In this document: one piece after another, positions 22,895-32,712 of the stretch | How the letters are laid out: every line of letters begins with the position of its first letter | Numbering within the stretch: position 1 is the stretch's first letter | NCBI RefSeq assembly: GCF_901709675.1 | Contig: NC_051098.1 | Span: 4,598,000 to 4,661,999 of the forward strand | Reading direction: 5' to 3' | Length of the DNA: 64,000 nt | Origin: Syngnathus acus | Lineage: Eukaryota > Chordata > Actinopteri > Syngnathiformes > Syngnathidae | Program-made: the position numbers and the translations under genes | Notes under the pieces: model-generated | What the model was told of the DNA's origin: nothing | Seen by the model: only the letters and a program-made list of their open reading frames with translations | Database searches by the model: none

Positions 22895-24215
22895 TCAAAG
22901 TCAAAGTCTGCTTTATTGTCAATTTCTTCACATGCCAAGACACAAAGAAATCGAAATTACGTTCCCACTATCCCACGGTGACAAGACATAGTACACAATA
23001 TACATACAAGTAAACAACACAAAAAATGAAAACAAGGCACAAACAAAGAACAAATAAGAGTGATGAATAAATAATAATAAATAAACAAATAACATAACAA
23101 ATAAGAGAAGCAAAAATGGAGCAAGTGTGCAAACAGCAGACAGTCAGAATATAGCGCAAAAGTACAGGACGCTACGCAGAAGGGGGGAGAGAGTTCAGGA
23201 TCCGAACAGCCTGGAGTATGAAGCTGCTGGTGAGTCTGATGGTGCGGGAGCGCAGGCTCCTGTACCTCTTCCCAGAGGGCAGAAGATCAAACAAAGAGTG
23301 AGCGGGGTGACTCACATCACTCACAATCGCGGTCGCCTTGCGGGTGAGATGAGAGGTGTAAATGTCCTTCAGGGAGGGGAGTGAAGCACCAATAATCTTA
23401 CCAGCCGTGTTCACTATGCGCTGCAGGGCCTTCATGTTGTATTCAGTGCAGCTACCACCCCAAACAGCGATACAACTGGAGAGGACGCTCTTAATGGTGC
23501 CACGGTAGAATGTAGTCATGACGGCTGGAGGAGCACTTGCTCGCCTGAGTTTCCGCAGGAAGTACAGGCGGCGCTGGGCCTTCTTCGCCAGTGATGCGGT
23601 GTTGGTGGACCAGGAGAGATCCTCACTGATGTGCACCCCCAGGAACCTAGTGCTGCTCACTCTCTCCACCACAGCACCGTCGATGGTCAGCGGCAGGTGT
23701 TGGGTGTGACCCTTCCGGAAGTCAACAACAATCTCCTTGGTCTTGTTGACGTTCAGCAGGAGGTTGTTGGCCCTGCACCACGTGGTCAGAAGGTCAACCT
23801 CCAACCTGTAGTGAGTCTCGTCGCCCTTGGTGATGAGACCCACCAGAGTCGTGCCGTCAGCAAATTTCACTATGCGGTTGTTGATGTAGGTTGCAGCGCA
23901 GTCATGCGTCAGCAGGGTGAAGAGCAGCGGACTGAGCACGCAGCCTTGGGGGGCCCCCGTGCTCAGCGTGATGCTGGCGGAGATTTTGTCGCCAACACGT
24001 ACCACCTGAGGCCTCTGACAGAGGAAGTCCAGTCGCCAGTTGCAGAGGTAGGTACTGAGGCCCAGCTTGTCGAGTTTGCAGATGAGTCGTTGTGGCACAA
24101 TGGTGTTGAAGGCAGAACTGAAGTCCACAAACAGCAATCTCACATACGAGTCCCTTCTCTCCAGGTGGGTGACGGCCGAGTGGAGGGCAGAGCAGATGGC
24201 ATCCTCAGAGAATGG
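22895..24215 (-). mobile_element. 5'-truncated Rex1-clade LINE
   Basis: On the minus strand, homology begins inside the reverse transcriptase at about 24,210. It continues through the C-terminus and a 280-bp AT-rich 3' region, and ends in ATTGACAATAAAGCAGACTT followed by TGACTTTGA repeats, the usual Rex1-type tail. The endonuclease and the first reverse transcriptase motifs are missing, as expected for incomplete target-primed reverse transcription. Confidence 0.9.
23172..24209 (-). pseudogene. Rex1 reverse transcriptase with FADG in place of FADD
   Basis: The open frame (381 residues with about 36 non-homologous leading residues) reads SEDAICSALHSAVTHLERRD, FVDFSSAFNTI (63-73, first catalytic Asp), GAPQGCVLSPLLF (121-133), IVKFADGTTLVGLI (149-162), NVNKTKEIVVDFRK and STRFLGVHISEDLSW. 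It then has KALQRIVNTAGKIIG and ends RILNSLPPSA. The motif should be FADDTT; GAC GGC replaces GAC GAC near 23,855, so the second catalytic Asp is Gly and the enzyme should be inactive although the frame is otherwise open. Confidence 0.9.
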
Positions 24216-26788
24216 AATGCAGAAAGTTTGAAAAGCAGAAAAACCCTTTGGGATGCTTATGTTGAGCCTGGTAATCATTGACACGGCGCCTTGCTTCTTG
24301 CATTTGCACTGATTCATTTCTCTAATTTCTGCATCTTGCAGACATCAGGAAACACTTTTTGAAGGCTTTGTGCCTAAAGCGTTGTCCTCAAAGGGCAGTT
24401 TGCACAAACACGCACGTCGTCTGAGCTTCAGGCCAGGAAAACAGAATGAAAGTGATGTGGCTCTTCAGAAAACAACCAGACAGCAAGGCATGTCAGACAG
24501 TATGCGTGTGTGCGTGTGTGTGTGCGTGTGTGGAGAGGGGAGGACACGACGTGAGGGATTGCATAACCCGTTGAGGATAAAGAACATGTGGTTTCCATAT
24601 AAATCAGTCACCCTGTGCAGGCTGAAGCTTTTATAAAAACAAGATTCTGAAAGGTTTTACTACACATCGTGCTAATAATGATGTAATGACACTGATGAGA
24701 AGAATAGTTTATTTGAAAGTAAGCACTCATCTTATTTGGGCAACACCTCAGCTCCATTTAATAAGTAGTCTGTGGTCCTATCATATTGTGTCACCTGTAC
24801 ATTCTACAGAGGTTATGAACATCCAGTGCTTTTTACTTTACATTTCATAATCTTTGCGAGCATGACTAACAATTCAAAACATGTAGTCAAAGTGTTAAAA
24901 TGTAAATAATGTTTGACAGCTCAACAGCATGACGCAATACTCGCAATGACTGTATTTATTAGGTCAAATAAACTCTGTCTTTCTCTTTTGTTCTTTGCCA
25001 CTATTTTTTACTGACTGCACAAATAAGATTGCATAAAGGTACAATAGATGATGCGGACAGACAAGTGTAACACAGGAATGAATATTAAAATAACATCTCT
25101 GTCCAAGCATGCCAGACAGCGTAGGTTATTAATGAATATACCGTAAGTAACATCAGACAGGCCCTAAGTTCCAGCAGCCCTGAGAGAAAACAGCAATTCC
25201 CAATGGGATCACAGCACAGCGACAGACCTGTCAGACACATCTCCATGAATAGTCTTCCTGGAATCGGAGCTTATCACGTGCACACCGAGAGACTTTTACT
25301 GGTATGGTTGCTCTTTTCAGCTCTCTCTTGTCTATATTAGGACCACTTGCAACATTTGCTAATGTATAATTATGGAAGCAGATGAAGCAAATCAAATCAG
25401 TACGCCTGCCAAACTAAACCTCTTCTGCAAAGGTGACCTTGTCCAAAGTGCAGGGTTCGATATGTGTCTTTGATTGTTTTGAAATTTCTTTTTATGTTCA
25501 CACATCAGATCAAAACACAAAAATTGGCATTACTGGTTTATTCACTCCGAAGGGTCATAAATTGGAGTTTGTACTCATTGAGAGTACTTATCCCAGAATA
25601 TTTTTTGTGGTGATAGACCTGACCCTGACTTTTAGGCGAAGTGGGTAAACACACCTTGACCTCATAACTAATTTTAAAGCCCTTGTCAATTCCACATCAA
25701 ACAGTATTATGATGCAACAAATAACATTTTCTGTAATTGTTGTCAAATTAGACACACCCATATTTAGTGGCCTGCTGTTAGTTCTGTTTGGGTTGGTTAA
25801 TCAAAGAGAACAAATGGATGAAGATCTTCATTGATCTCATTGTTGTTGTTTATATTACTCCTGTGAAAGTGCTAATTTACATTTGCAGATTTTTTTTGTT
25901 TACTGAAAAATTAATCTCAGCGTTTTAGTTGTTAGCTAACATAATAAATTGTTTTGCCACATCTTGTGGCTTCTGAGGGCCAAGGGACTATGTGATGAAG
26001 ATCTTGATTTGGACAGCAGTGGGCAATAGTGGTAATTTGGGGAGAAAATCTGGCAAACAACGGTTGACATGGCACCCATATGCACGTTAGGTTAAGTTTA
26101 GGCTCTAAATTGCCCATATGTGTGAATGTTCAGTTTGACAATTAAAGCATGAAACACAGCTGTGACATTCCATTTAATGTTGCACTATGATCTTGACAAA
26201 GTGGAATAAATACATTAAAGTGGATATATGGCACACAAAAGCGTGCATTTTGGCATTCAAAACATCGCATCACCTGCAGCAAAGCTATGACAGAAATGTT
26301 GTGCACACCTGTACATGTACATAAACATTCAACTCTTCAGTTGATTCTTTAACGACATGATCACACGCTGTGCTATTATAATCAGGGTATTCCATGTTCT
26401 TACTTCCTGCGAGATTAGATGAAATTAGAAACATTGGTCATAAATTGCAGTTTTTCTTTATGTTAATATGTAAATAATGTAATAATAATATGTAAAGTGA
26501 CACCATGTAACATTATTATATTCAAACACGTGATCAGTAGTCACTAGCTTGGTATGGGCACTTTGATTCACTTAAATTAGGATTCTGCACAGCAGTTATA
26601 AGGCAAAAAAAGGAAAAGAAAAAAGCGCTTCATCAGAAAGAACATCCTGACACTAACCAGAAAGAACTTTTTATTGTTCTCTGGAAAGAACATTGTTGCT
26701 ATTTTTGTGTAACACTGACTTTGACCTTGTATGAGGGTATGATTTACCAAACCTATGGAGCAGGAACCCAACAAACCGGATTCAGTTA
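24216..26788. other. Non-coding stretch, probably downstream of the minus-strand gene
   Basis: It holds a short GTGTGTGC run at 24,506-24,534 and AT-rich sequence. I found no further in-frame exon of the Nexin_C gene here, in agreement with the stop codon at 27,083-27,085. Confidence 0.5.
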
Positions 26789-26792
26789 TGAT

Positions 26793-26821
26793 GTTATTTA
26801 TTATTATTATTATTATTATTA
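26793..26821. repeat. (TTA)n microsatellite, possible poly(A) signal for the minus-strand gene
   Basis: TTATTTATTATTATTATT. On the minus strand it gives AATAAATAAC about 290 bp after the stop codon of the sorting-nexin gene, a plausible polyadenylation signal. Confidence 0.6.
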
Positions 26822-27082
26822 CTGCGCAACTGTCAGTGTGAAATAGTGTAAACTACATCGTTGATTGTCAAGTAAACACACACAAATTTGGCAAAATGCT
26901 TATAATATAGCTCAAGCTCGCTGGATCATTTATTATCGGTTTAAGAATATGTTGACGTTATGGCAGCACATGGTTATATTTGAGTGGGTTTGGGTTCTGA
27001 GCAGGAATTGAATTTCTAGTGTGCATCTTGAACTGGAAAGGTTTGGGGGCAAGATGTGTAACAGCTCATTTGGGTTGTCTTC

Positions 27083-27206
27083 TCATGCCACGAGTTTTTC
27101 CGGGTTTTTGGAAAGGCTCTGCAGCAAACTACTTTGAAAGCTTTGCTCTGGTAATTCAGGAACCAGGAACTCCACTAAAAGGTCACAGATGCTGTAAACC
27201 AGATGT
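27083..27206 (-). CDS. snx19: Sorting nexin (SNX19-like), terminal coding exon
   Basis: On the minus strand an acceptor TTCTGTTTTGTTAG precedes ACATCTGG at 27,206. With the AG left from the previous exon it reads R-HLVYSICDLLVEFLVPELPE and then QSFQSSLLQSLSKNPEKLVA with a TGA at 27,083-27,085. The HLVY-C-LLVEFLVPE segment is the closing helix of the Nexin_C domain of endosomal sorting nexins. The intron to the previous exon is 119 bp. The three exons join without frame loss, so this is a real, conserved gene end. Assignment to SNX19 rather than SNX13, SNX14 or SNX25 is from memory of the family. Confidence 0.8.
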
Positions 27207-27325
27207 CTAACAAAACAGAACACAGGAGTTTAATTAGTAATGGGAACAGCAATTGACTACTGAATTACTAGAATCAGATCATTAAACTTTAATTCACATG
27301 ATGCGTTCATCGGGTCCACACTTAC

Positions 27326-27413
27326 CTGTTAATGTAGGGGTTTTGGAAGGAATCAAAGACAGACTCCCAACTGAGTTTGTACTTCGTGGAGTTGAGCAAA
27401 TCTGTGACTATGT
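27326..27413 (-). CDS. snx19: Sorting nexin (SNX19-like), penultimate coding exon
   Basis: An 88-bp exon bounded by acceptor TTTGTGTTCACAG and donor AG-GTAAGTG on the minus strand. Starting in phase 1 it reads D-IVTDLLNSTKYKLSWESVF, then DSFQNPYIN and the first two bases of R. This is the middle of the Nexin_C domain, between the LLP and HLVY blocks. Both neighbours join it in frame: CCA-G/AC before and AAC-AG/A after. Nexin_C proteins bind membranes and act on endosomes and at ER contact sites. Confidence 0.82.
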
Positions 27414-28015
27414 CTGTGAACACAAAGGCGAGGAAAGGAAATAAAATTACTGCCTAAATTATTTTCATATCAAAGTATGGGAAGCACCTGTTCCTTGTGT
27501 ACATTTGGGTTTGGCTATGAAAAAAACAGCAGTGTTGACTAAAACAGATTTGACACATTCAGGAATTATGTGGTCTATCACTGATCACAAAGTTATAAAA
27601 AAACAATCACCAATTGATTTACAAGGTGGGGAAGTGTGCTGTTTTAAATGACTTGTTTATTTCCTTCACTTGTGTATTACTGCGTATGAACTTTTTACCA
27701 CGTTTAACAATGCCAGATGAAGAATCTTTTCTAAAGACATACTGGAGCAGCCTACTAAGAGAGCACGAAAGTAAGCCTAGTGGTCATGAACCAGTGTATT
27801 AGTTTTTCAGCAAGAAAGTTTGAATAACGCAATTCAAAGTTACGCAAGGGAGAAAATGCCCCCTTTGACACTTTTTTGGACACGAGTGTTAAATGGTATC
27901 CTCCTGGTCAGAAGGTCAAAATTGGAATCAAATGATTAGCTCCCTAACACTTTTTACATTAAATAAAGTTTTGCAATTTTCAGAATAACAGATGTTGATA
28001 TTTCACTTATCTTTG
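27414..28015. other. Intronic sequence of the sorting-nexin gene
   Basis: Lies between two in-frame exons of the minus-strand gene. I see no exon, RNA or known repeat here. Confidence 0.6.
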
Positions 28016-29127
28016 TTTTTATCTTTCACCTCCATGGATGGAAGTCGGGGGCTGGCGCTCGGCCGGGTGACTGTCCGGGGACGGTGGATGGGGCTCGGAC
28101 ATGGCTTTTACGCGATCCGGTCCTACTCTACGGAGCTCTCTTTCACATCCGTGGATGAAAGTCGGGGGCCGGTGCTCGGCCCGGTGGCTGTCCGGGGACG
28201 GTGGATGAGGCTCGGACATGACTTTTACGCACGCCCGGTCCTATTCTATGGAGCTCTCTTCCACCTCCGTGGCTGGAAGTGCCACCTCCGGGGATGGAAG
28301 TCCACGCCGCCACACGCCTGGAAGTTTGTTTTGTTAAATAAAGAGCCATTTACCAAACCCGCGTCTTTCCTTGTACTTTGTTAACGCTACAATATAGTTA
28401 TCTACCAGATCTGTGGAATAACGACGATGCTGATGTCAGGGCGCACGCGCGGCGTTGTTGACATAGGACGAGGAATTTGATCGAAGGATTAATGATTTGG
28501 AGTGACACAGATGGTTTGATAATATTATTGCTTATATAATAGTTATTTGATATCTAATCTATATATCGTTATATGGGCCTGTGGAATATTTTGAAGTGCA
28601 AGCGCCGTCAGCTGCGCGCACCCGGCCGGCATTGTTGACATAAAGGACGATCGATGGATTTAATGATTTGGAGTGACACAGATGGTTTGAGAACATTATT
28701 GCTTATATAATAGTTATTTGATATATAATTTATATATCGTTATATGGGCCTGTGGAATATTTTGAAGTGCAACCGCCGTCAGCGGCGCGCATTTATGTTG
28801 ACATAAAGGACGATCCATGGATTTAATGAATTGGAGTGACACAGATGGTTGTATAAACGTGTTATTTATGTAATAGTTTTTTTTAATAACTCTGAATGTT
28901 ACGTCAGGCCCGTTCTCAGCTCTTCGTTTGTGTTTATGTCATGTTAGCATACCTATCATTTAGCCTGTTGTTGCTCGTTCATGTCTGTTATTGGTGTTGG
29001 ATTTTGTCGAATAAATTTCCCCCAAAATGCGACTTATACTCCGGAGCGACTTATATATGTTTTTTTTCACGTTATTGTGCATTTTATGGCTAATGCGACC
29101 TATATTCCGGAGTGACTTTTAGTCCGA
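28016..29127. mobile_element. Second copy of the 7,199-8,500 element, left end missing
   Basis: The text matches 7,700-8,490 closely: GC-rich tandem units (117-bp period) at 28,016-28,320, 'ggaagtttgttttgttaaataaagagcc', the AT-rich 'gatggatttaatga' subrepeat (three copies here, two in the other), and the right end 'gcgacttatactccggagcgac...gacttttagtccgaaa'. The last bases AATTACGGTA are lost, as is the whole left end. It sits in the 2.9-kb intron of the sorting-nexin gene. Confidence 0.85.
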
Positions 29128-29268
29128 AAGTGGTCAAAAATAGCTCCAGAATAAATCTATGAAAGCTCTTGAATGTTGAAAATGTCTGAGAAATGTTGTA
29201 AAATGGCATTTTGTAAAAAGGGCATTAAGGGGCAATTACTTATGCTACAAATGCTAAATTAGCTAATC

Positions 29269-29843
29269 GTGGCGAAACGAATGAGCAGCGACACATCCAC
29301 TGGCCAAGCCAAAATAAATAAGAGAAGCGGCAGTTCTTGTAAGATTGAATGGCTGTCGGAGTGTGTGCAAGTACAAGAGGAAACGGTGAAACTGGGTGAG
29401 ATTTTTTCGAATGAGAAAGGTCTCCTCTGCAAAACATGGAGTGAAGCCAAAGTAGCGGGCGAGTTTACGGAGGGAAAAATATGGAAGGAATGGAAGTTGG
29501 ACTACCTCAAGCGTCACATTCAGCAGAAATGTCATTTGAAAGCTGTTGGAATTGTACAAAGACTCAAGATGGGACAGGGGATCGGTACATTATTGCAAGA
29601 GAGCGCAAAAGACCGACAGAAAAGGAACGAGCTGTCACACAAAACAAAATCCGACCCCCCGAGCAAGTTAAAGTTCGCATTGACAATATTTTATTTATTT
29701 ACTATGTGTGTATGTAGTATGTAGGTAGGTATTTATTTATGTATTTATTTATTATTTAATCTGGTGATCCATACAGTGGTCCACAGTGTGCACAGGGACC
29801 TTGTGTGTTTGCACAGACACTTGAAAAATTAGAGGGAACACTG
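29269..29843 (+). pseudogene. hAT transposase N-terminal (BED-like finger) remnant with right end
   Basis: The 151-residue frame contains CKIEWLSE, VKLGEIFSNEKGLLCKTWSE and AKVAGEFTEGKIWKEWKLDY, followed by LKRHIQQKCHLKAV. The C...H-x5-H spacing with WK-DYLKRH is like the BED-type zinc finger that starts many hAT transposases; one finger Cys appears changed to Trp (LLCKTW). No catalytic domain follows. The segment ends AAAAATTAGAGGGAACACTG, which reads CAGTGTTCCCTCTAATTTTT on the other strand and looks like a hAT terminus. The opposite end is not visible. It was probably left by internal deletion. Confidence 0.6.
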
Positions 29844-29844
29844 C

Positions 29845-30078
29845 TTACCGCTATTTTTTATTTTTCTTCTTCGTGCTACTGCTATTTTTATTTTTATTCT
29901 TCATGACAGGGATTCGCTTTGGCCTGGGGAATTAAGTTCAGCATTCGCTTTAAAGATATTTGGCGCCATCTAGCATTGTGAATGGGTATAACGTCTAGAC
30001 CCGAATGTAAGACGACCCCCACTTTTTAGTCTTATTTCAATGCAAAAAACACCGTCATATATTCGGGCCAATACGGTA
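29845..30078. mobile_element. Partial TACCGTATTGG element, the L2-free sister copy
   Basis: Matches 17,706-17,773 joined directly to 20,670-20,811, ending ATTCGGGCCAATACGGTA. It preserves the site 'aagttcagcattcgctttaaag' into which the L2 inserted in the other copy. The left third is missing, and an internal 'tttttatttttcttcttcgtg' piece is duplicated. Confidence 0.85.
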
Positions 30079-30299
30079 TGTGCCTAAATGCCAAATATCA
30101 CATCTAATAATCAGTTTATACGTAAACAAAACAACTTGAAATGAAATCATAAAAATCATAGCCAAGCAAAAAAGCCTCATCCACACATCATTGCTGTGAA
30201 AACATGCAAGAGACAGTGTTGCAACAGTTATCTTGTAGTATTTGGATTGATTTCATTCAACCTTAGCGCTTCCACTATAGTGAAACTCAAATTGTGTAC

Positions 30300-30484
30300 C
30301 TGGCAGAAGATTCATAAGACAATACAAGGCTTGATTCTTGGTGTTGTCCTTCTGCTGCTGACTTCGTTCTATTTGAGGTGAGGTAGGCAAAACTCCTCCT
30401 GGCCATACAGACTCCTGGATGACCTGAAGGTAATGGACCCAATATCTGGTACAGGTCAGATTGGCTACACTCACATCCAGCCAT
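30300..30484 (-). CDS. snx19: Sorting nexin (SNX19-like), Nexin_C exon
   Basis: A 185-bp exon with acceptor TGTATTTTCAAATTTCAG and donor CTGCCAG-GTACAC. It starts with the last base of a codon and reads WLDVSVANLTCTRYWVHYLQ, VIQESVWPGGVLPTSPQIER, SQQQKDNTKNQALYCLMNLLP. The phrases VANLTC, YLQVIQESVWPGGVLP and ALYCLMNLLP match the Nexin_C domain of SNX19-type sorting nexins. The intron to the next exon is 2.9 kb and has filled with transposons. Upstream exons (transmembrane segments, PXA, PX) are absent from 30,485-30,836, and from there on the microRNA array begins, so they must lie beyond the array or elsewhere. Confidence 0.82.
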
Positions 30485-30836
30485 CTGAAATTTGAAAATA
30501 CACAAGAGTTTCAGGTTTGAAACATTGAAGAAAACTGGATTTTAGGTTAATCATATTTTATAATAATACGTTTATTTGTATTTTTTTTTTTTTTTTTCAG
30601 GCTAAGAAAGACAAAAAAAAAAAGTGATATCATGCAAACGCCAGTCTGTTGAACTCCCGTCACGACAGGTTAACACAACGGTCATCGAGGTCATTGTGCT
30701 GTGACCTTGTCATTGAGCCTGACTTGAGCGACACTGAACAATCATGTCAGACCAGGATATCCATTTGCAATGCGGCCAATGCCTAATTGCATCCCTATAC
30801 AGATATGAAACTTTAAGTAGGGCAGGGTTCCCACTT
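30485..30836. other. Spacer between the Nexin_C exon and the microRNA array
   Basis: Contains a T run at about 30,581-30,597 and no splice-bounded exon that I can support on the minus strand. The array begins abruptly at the TGGCACTATATGGATGTGA text near 30,837. Confidence 0.55.
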
Positions 30837-30921
30837 GGCACTATATGGATGTGACCTAGACCATATCAAATGAGGAAAAAATATATATATTTGTATAAAT
30901 TCCCAGGTGAGCATGCTAATA

Positions 30922-31002
30922 TATCGAAAGGTTAGTCAAACCTAAGCATTCACGTGTGTTCTGAAAGCAGTAAGTGCTTCTCGTTGGGTTAGTCCTGGTG
31001 AC
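30922..31002 (+). ncRNA. mir430: Leader miR-430-like hairpin 1
   Basis: 3p arm starts at 30,971 (TAAGTGCTTCTCGTTGGGTT). The seed is kept, but the tail has GGGTT for GGGGT. The 5' arm CCTAAGCATTC pairs less well than the consensus AAGCACT. First hairpin of the array. Confidence 0.75.
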
Positions 31003-31066
31003 TATCCAATCTACCATTGGTCAAAATTGTTCAATGCAATGTTTTGACCCCAACCAAGCCAAATTG

Positions 31067-31146
31067 TCAACAAGATTACTCGAACCTAAGCACTCACCTG
31101 TGTTTTCAAAGCAGTAAATACTTCTCGTTGGGGCAATTCTGTTAGT
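31067..31146 (+). ncRNA. Leader hairpin 2, seed altered
   Basis: 3p arm starts at 31,115 (TAAATACTTCTCGTTGGGGC). The seed AAGTGC is AAATAC here, so it should no longer target miR-430 sites. The 5' arm still has AAGCACT, so the stem is also weakened. Likely a decayed copy. Confidence 0.7.
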
Positions 31147-31219
31147 TTTTCCTTCTACCATTGTTCAAAATTGTTCACTTTAATGTCTTGGACCTCAACC
31201 AAGTTGAGCATGCTAAGAT

Positions 31220-31300
31220 GTAGGAAAGATTACTCAAACTTAAGCACTCATTTGTGTTCTGAAAGCAGTAAGTGCTTCTCATTGGGGTAGTCTTGGTGAC
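31220..31300 (+). ncRNA. mir430: Leader miR-430-like hairpin 3
   Basis: 3p arm at 31,269 (TAAGTGCTTCTCATTGGGGT), the CATTGG subtype of H15 in the main units. The 5' arm is AAGCACTCATTTGTG. Confidence 0.8.
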
Positions 31301-31438
31301 TTTCCAAACAGTCTTTTCAAAAGATGATGATATCAAATCATGACCATATCAAATGGAGGCCTTGACGATTCTCCTGTTCCAAAACCTATTCTCTGGAGTT
31401 TCAGCATTCAATTGCAATAGCATGACGTTCTTGGTCAT

Positions 31439-31510
31439 TAACACACCCCAAACAATTGTACTGACTGGTATTTTATCTGCAGTAATTGCTTTTGTTGGGG
31501 TATTGTTGCT
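31439..31510 (+). ncRNA. Leader hairpin 4, seed altered
   Basis: 3p arm at 31,483 (TAATTGCTTTTGTTGGGGTA), the counterpart of H16 in the main units but with AATTGC for AAGTGC. The 5' arm ACACACCCCAAACAATTGTA still pairs with TTGGGGT. Confidence 0.7.
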
Positions 31511-31614
31511 GCACAAACATGAAGTTCCTGGCCTTTGGGAAATGGCGGGAACTCAATTCCTGGATGATATTTGCTGCTTTTCCATGCATCAAAATATTCA
31601 CATTATCATTTTAT

Positions 31615-31681
31615 GATGACCTCAAATTGAAACACCAATGTTTTTATTTCCAGAAGTGCTTCCTTTTGGGGTCGTCGCGGC
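31615..31681 (+). ncRNA. mir430: Leader hairpin 5, CTTCCTTTTGGGG subtype
   Basis: 3p arm at 31,654 (AAGTGCTTCCTTTTGGGGTC). The 5' arm GATGACCTCAAATTGAAACA pairs along almost its whole length. Counterpart of H17 and H27. Confidence 0.8.
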
Positions 31682-31699
31682 GGTGCATTTCTCAGAAAA

Positions 31700-31885
31700 C
31701 AGCTGTTCTCACTGATAACGATTGCATGAATTGACAACGATTATAGCCCATTCATTAAAAGCAATACATTCCTGACATCACATCATCCCTTTTACATTTA
31801 TATGCGTGAAAGGCTGAGTTTAGTTTCAATGGCTGAAATTTGTATTTAGGAAGACTGCACAACTTCTCTACCCAAGGAAACAGGA
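31700..31885 (+). promoter_or_regulatory. Leader promoter-like block, mutated
   Basis: Counterpart of blocks A and B in the main units, but the CRE-like TGACGTCA is TGACATCA and the TATA-like TATTTAAG is TATTTAGG (31,843-31,850). Both changes would be expected to weaken it. It precedes leader hairpin 6. Confidence 0.55.
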
Positions 31886-31952
31886 AGAAGTTTGACAAAC
31901 TAAAACTGGCAATGCTCATACGAAGGAAGACCTGCACTCTAAGTCGGTTGCA

Positions 31953-32017
31953 TTTGCCCAAATCAAACACTTGCTTGAATTTGAAAATAGTAAGTGCTGC
32001 TTGTTGGGGCAGTCAGG
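31953..32017 (+). ncRNA. mir430: Leader hairpin 6, CTGCTTGTTGGGG subtype
   Basis: 3p arm at 31,991 (TAAGTGCTGCTTGTTGGGGC), promoter-proximal subtype equal to H18. A second, 5'-truncated copy of its tail (CTTGTTGGGGCAGTC, no seed) lies at about 32,227-32,243. Confidence 0.78.
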
Positions 32018-32099
32018 CAGACAAGATCGCCATGATTTATGTCCATAGTGGCACTATATGGATGTGCCTTTAGAAATTTCCAGGTGAGCATGCTGATAT

Positions 32100-32180
32100 G
32101 TCAGCAAGATTACTCAAACCTAAGCACTCACTTGTGTTCTCAAAGCAGTAAGTGCTTCTCGTTGGGATAGTCCTGGTGAC
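32100..32180 (+). ncRNA. mir430: Leader miR-430-like hairpin 7
   Basis: 3p arm at 32,149 (TAAGTGCTTCTCGTTGGGAT). Stem as in the main units, with one base change in the GGGG run. Confidence 0.8.
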
Positions 32181-32329
32181 TTTCCAATCTACCTGCCATT
32201 GGTCAAAATTGTTCAATGCAATGTCTTGACTTGTTGGGGCAGTCAGACAGACATGATCGCCATGGTTTGTGTCCACAGTGGCACTATATGGATGTGCCTT
32301 TAGACATTTCCAGGTGAGCAGGCGAATGT

Positions 32330-32410
32330 GTCAGCAAGATTACTCAAACCGAAGCACTCACTTGTGTTCTCAAAGCAGTAAGTGCTTCTCGTTGGGGTGG
32401 TCCTGGTGAC
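32330..32410 (+). ncRNA. mir430: miR-430-like hairpin H8 (unit 1)
   Basis: 3p arm at 32,379 (TAAGTGCTTCTCGTTGGGGT, then GG). The stem pairs GATTACTCAAAC with GTTGGGGTGGTC and AAGCACT with AGTGCTT; a basal stem GTCA/TGAC and a CTG-CAG apical pair are present. I use this hairpin to mark unit starts because its GTTCTCAAAG loop and GGTGGTCC tail are distinctive. Confidence 0.88.
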
Positions 32411-32473
32411 TTTCCGATCTACCATTGGTCAAAATTGTTCAATGCAATGTCTTGACCCCAACCAAGCTAGATA

Positions 32474-32555
32474 GTCAGCAAAATGACTCAAACCTAAGCA
32501 CTCACCTGTGTTCTGAAAGCAGTTAAGTGCTTCTCGTTGGGGGAGTTGTGTTGGT
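32474..32555 (+). ncRNA. mir430: miR-430-like hairpin H9 (unit 1)
   Basis: 3p arm at 32,524 (TAAGTGCTTCTCGTTGGGGG, then AG), with an extra T before it (GCAGTTAAGTG). The 5' arm is AAATGACTCAAACCTAAGCA. Confidence 0.85.
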
Positions 32556-32598
32556 TTTTCCTTCGACCATTGGTCAAAATTGATCAACGTAATGTCTT

Positions 32599-32640
32599 GA
32601 CCCCAACCAAGCAGTAAGTGCTTCTCGTTGGGGTCGTCGT
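32599..32640 (+). ncRNA. Collapsed hairpin H10 (unit 1), 5' arm deleted
   Basis: The seed-bearing text TAAGTGCTTCTCGTTGGGGT (32,615) is present. The normal 5' arm is gone: the upstream GACCCCAACCAAG runs straight into CAGTAAGTG. The remaining fold pairs GACCCCAAC with GTTGGGGTC and puts the seed in the loop, unlike a Dicer substrate. Present in every full unit, so the collapse predates unit amplification. Confidence 0.6.
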
Positions 32641-32712
32641 CCTGGTGACTTTCCAATCTGCCATTGGTCAGAATTGTTCAATGCAATGTCTTGACCCCAA
32701 CCAAGCTGAATT

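Noticed and set aside
23631-24281. 216-residue plus-strand frame
   Set aside because: Antisense shadow of the Rex1 reverse transcriptase.
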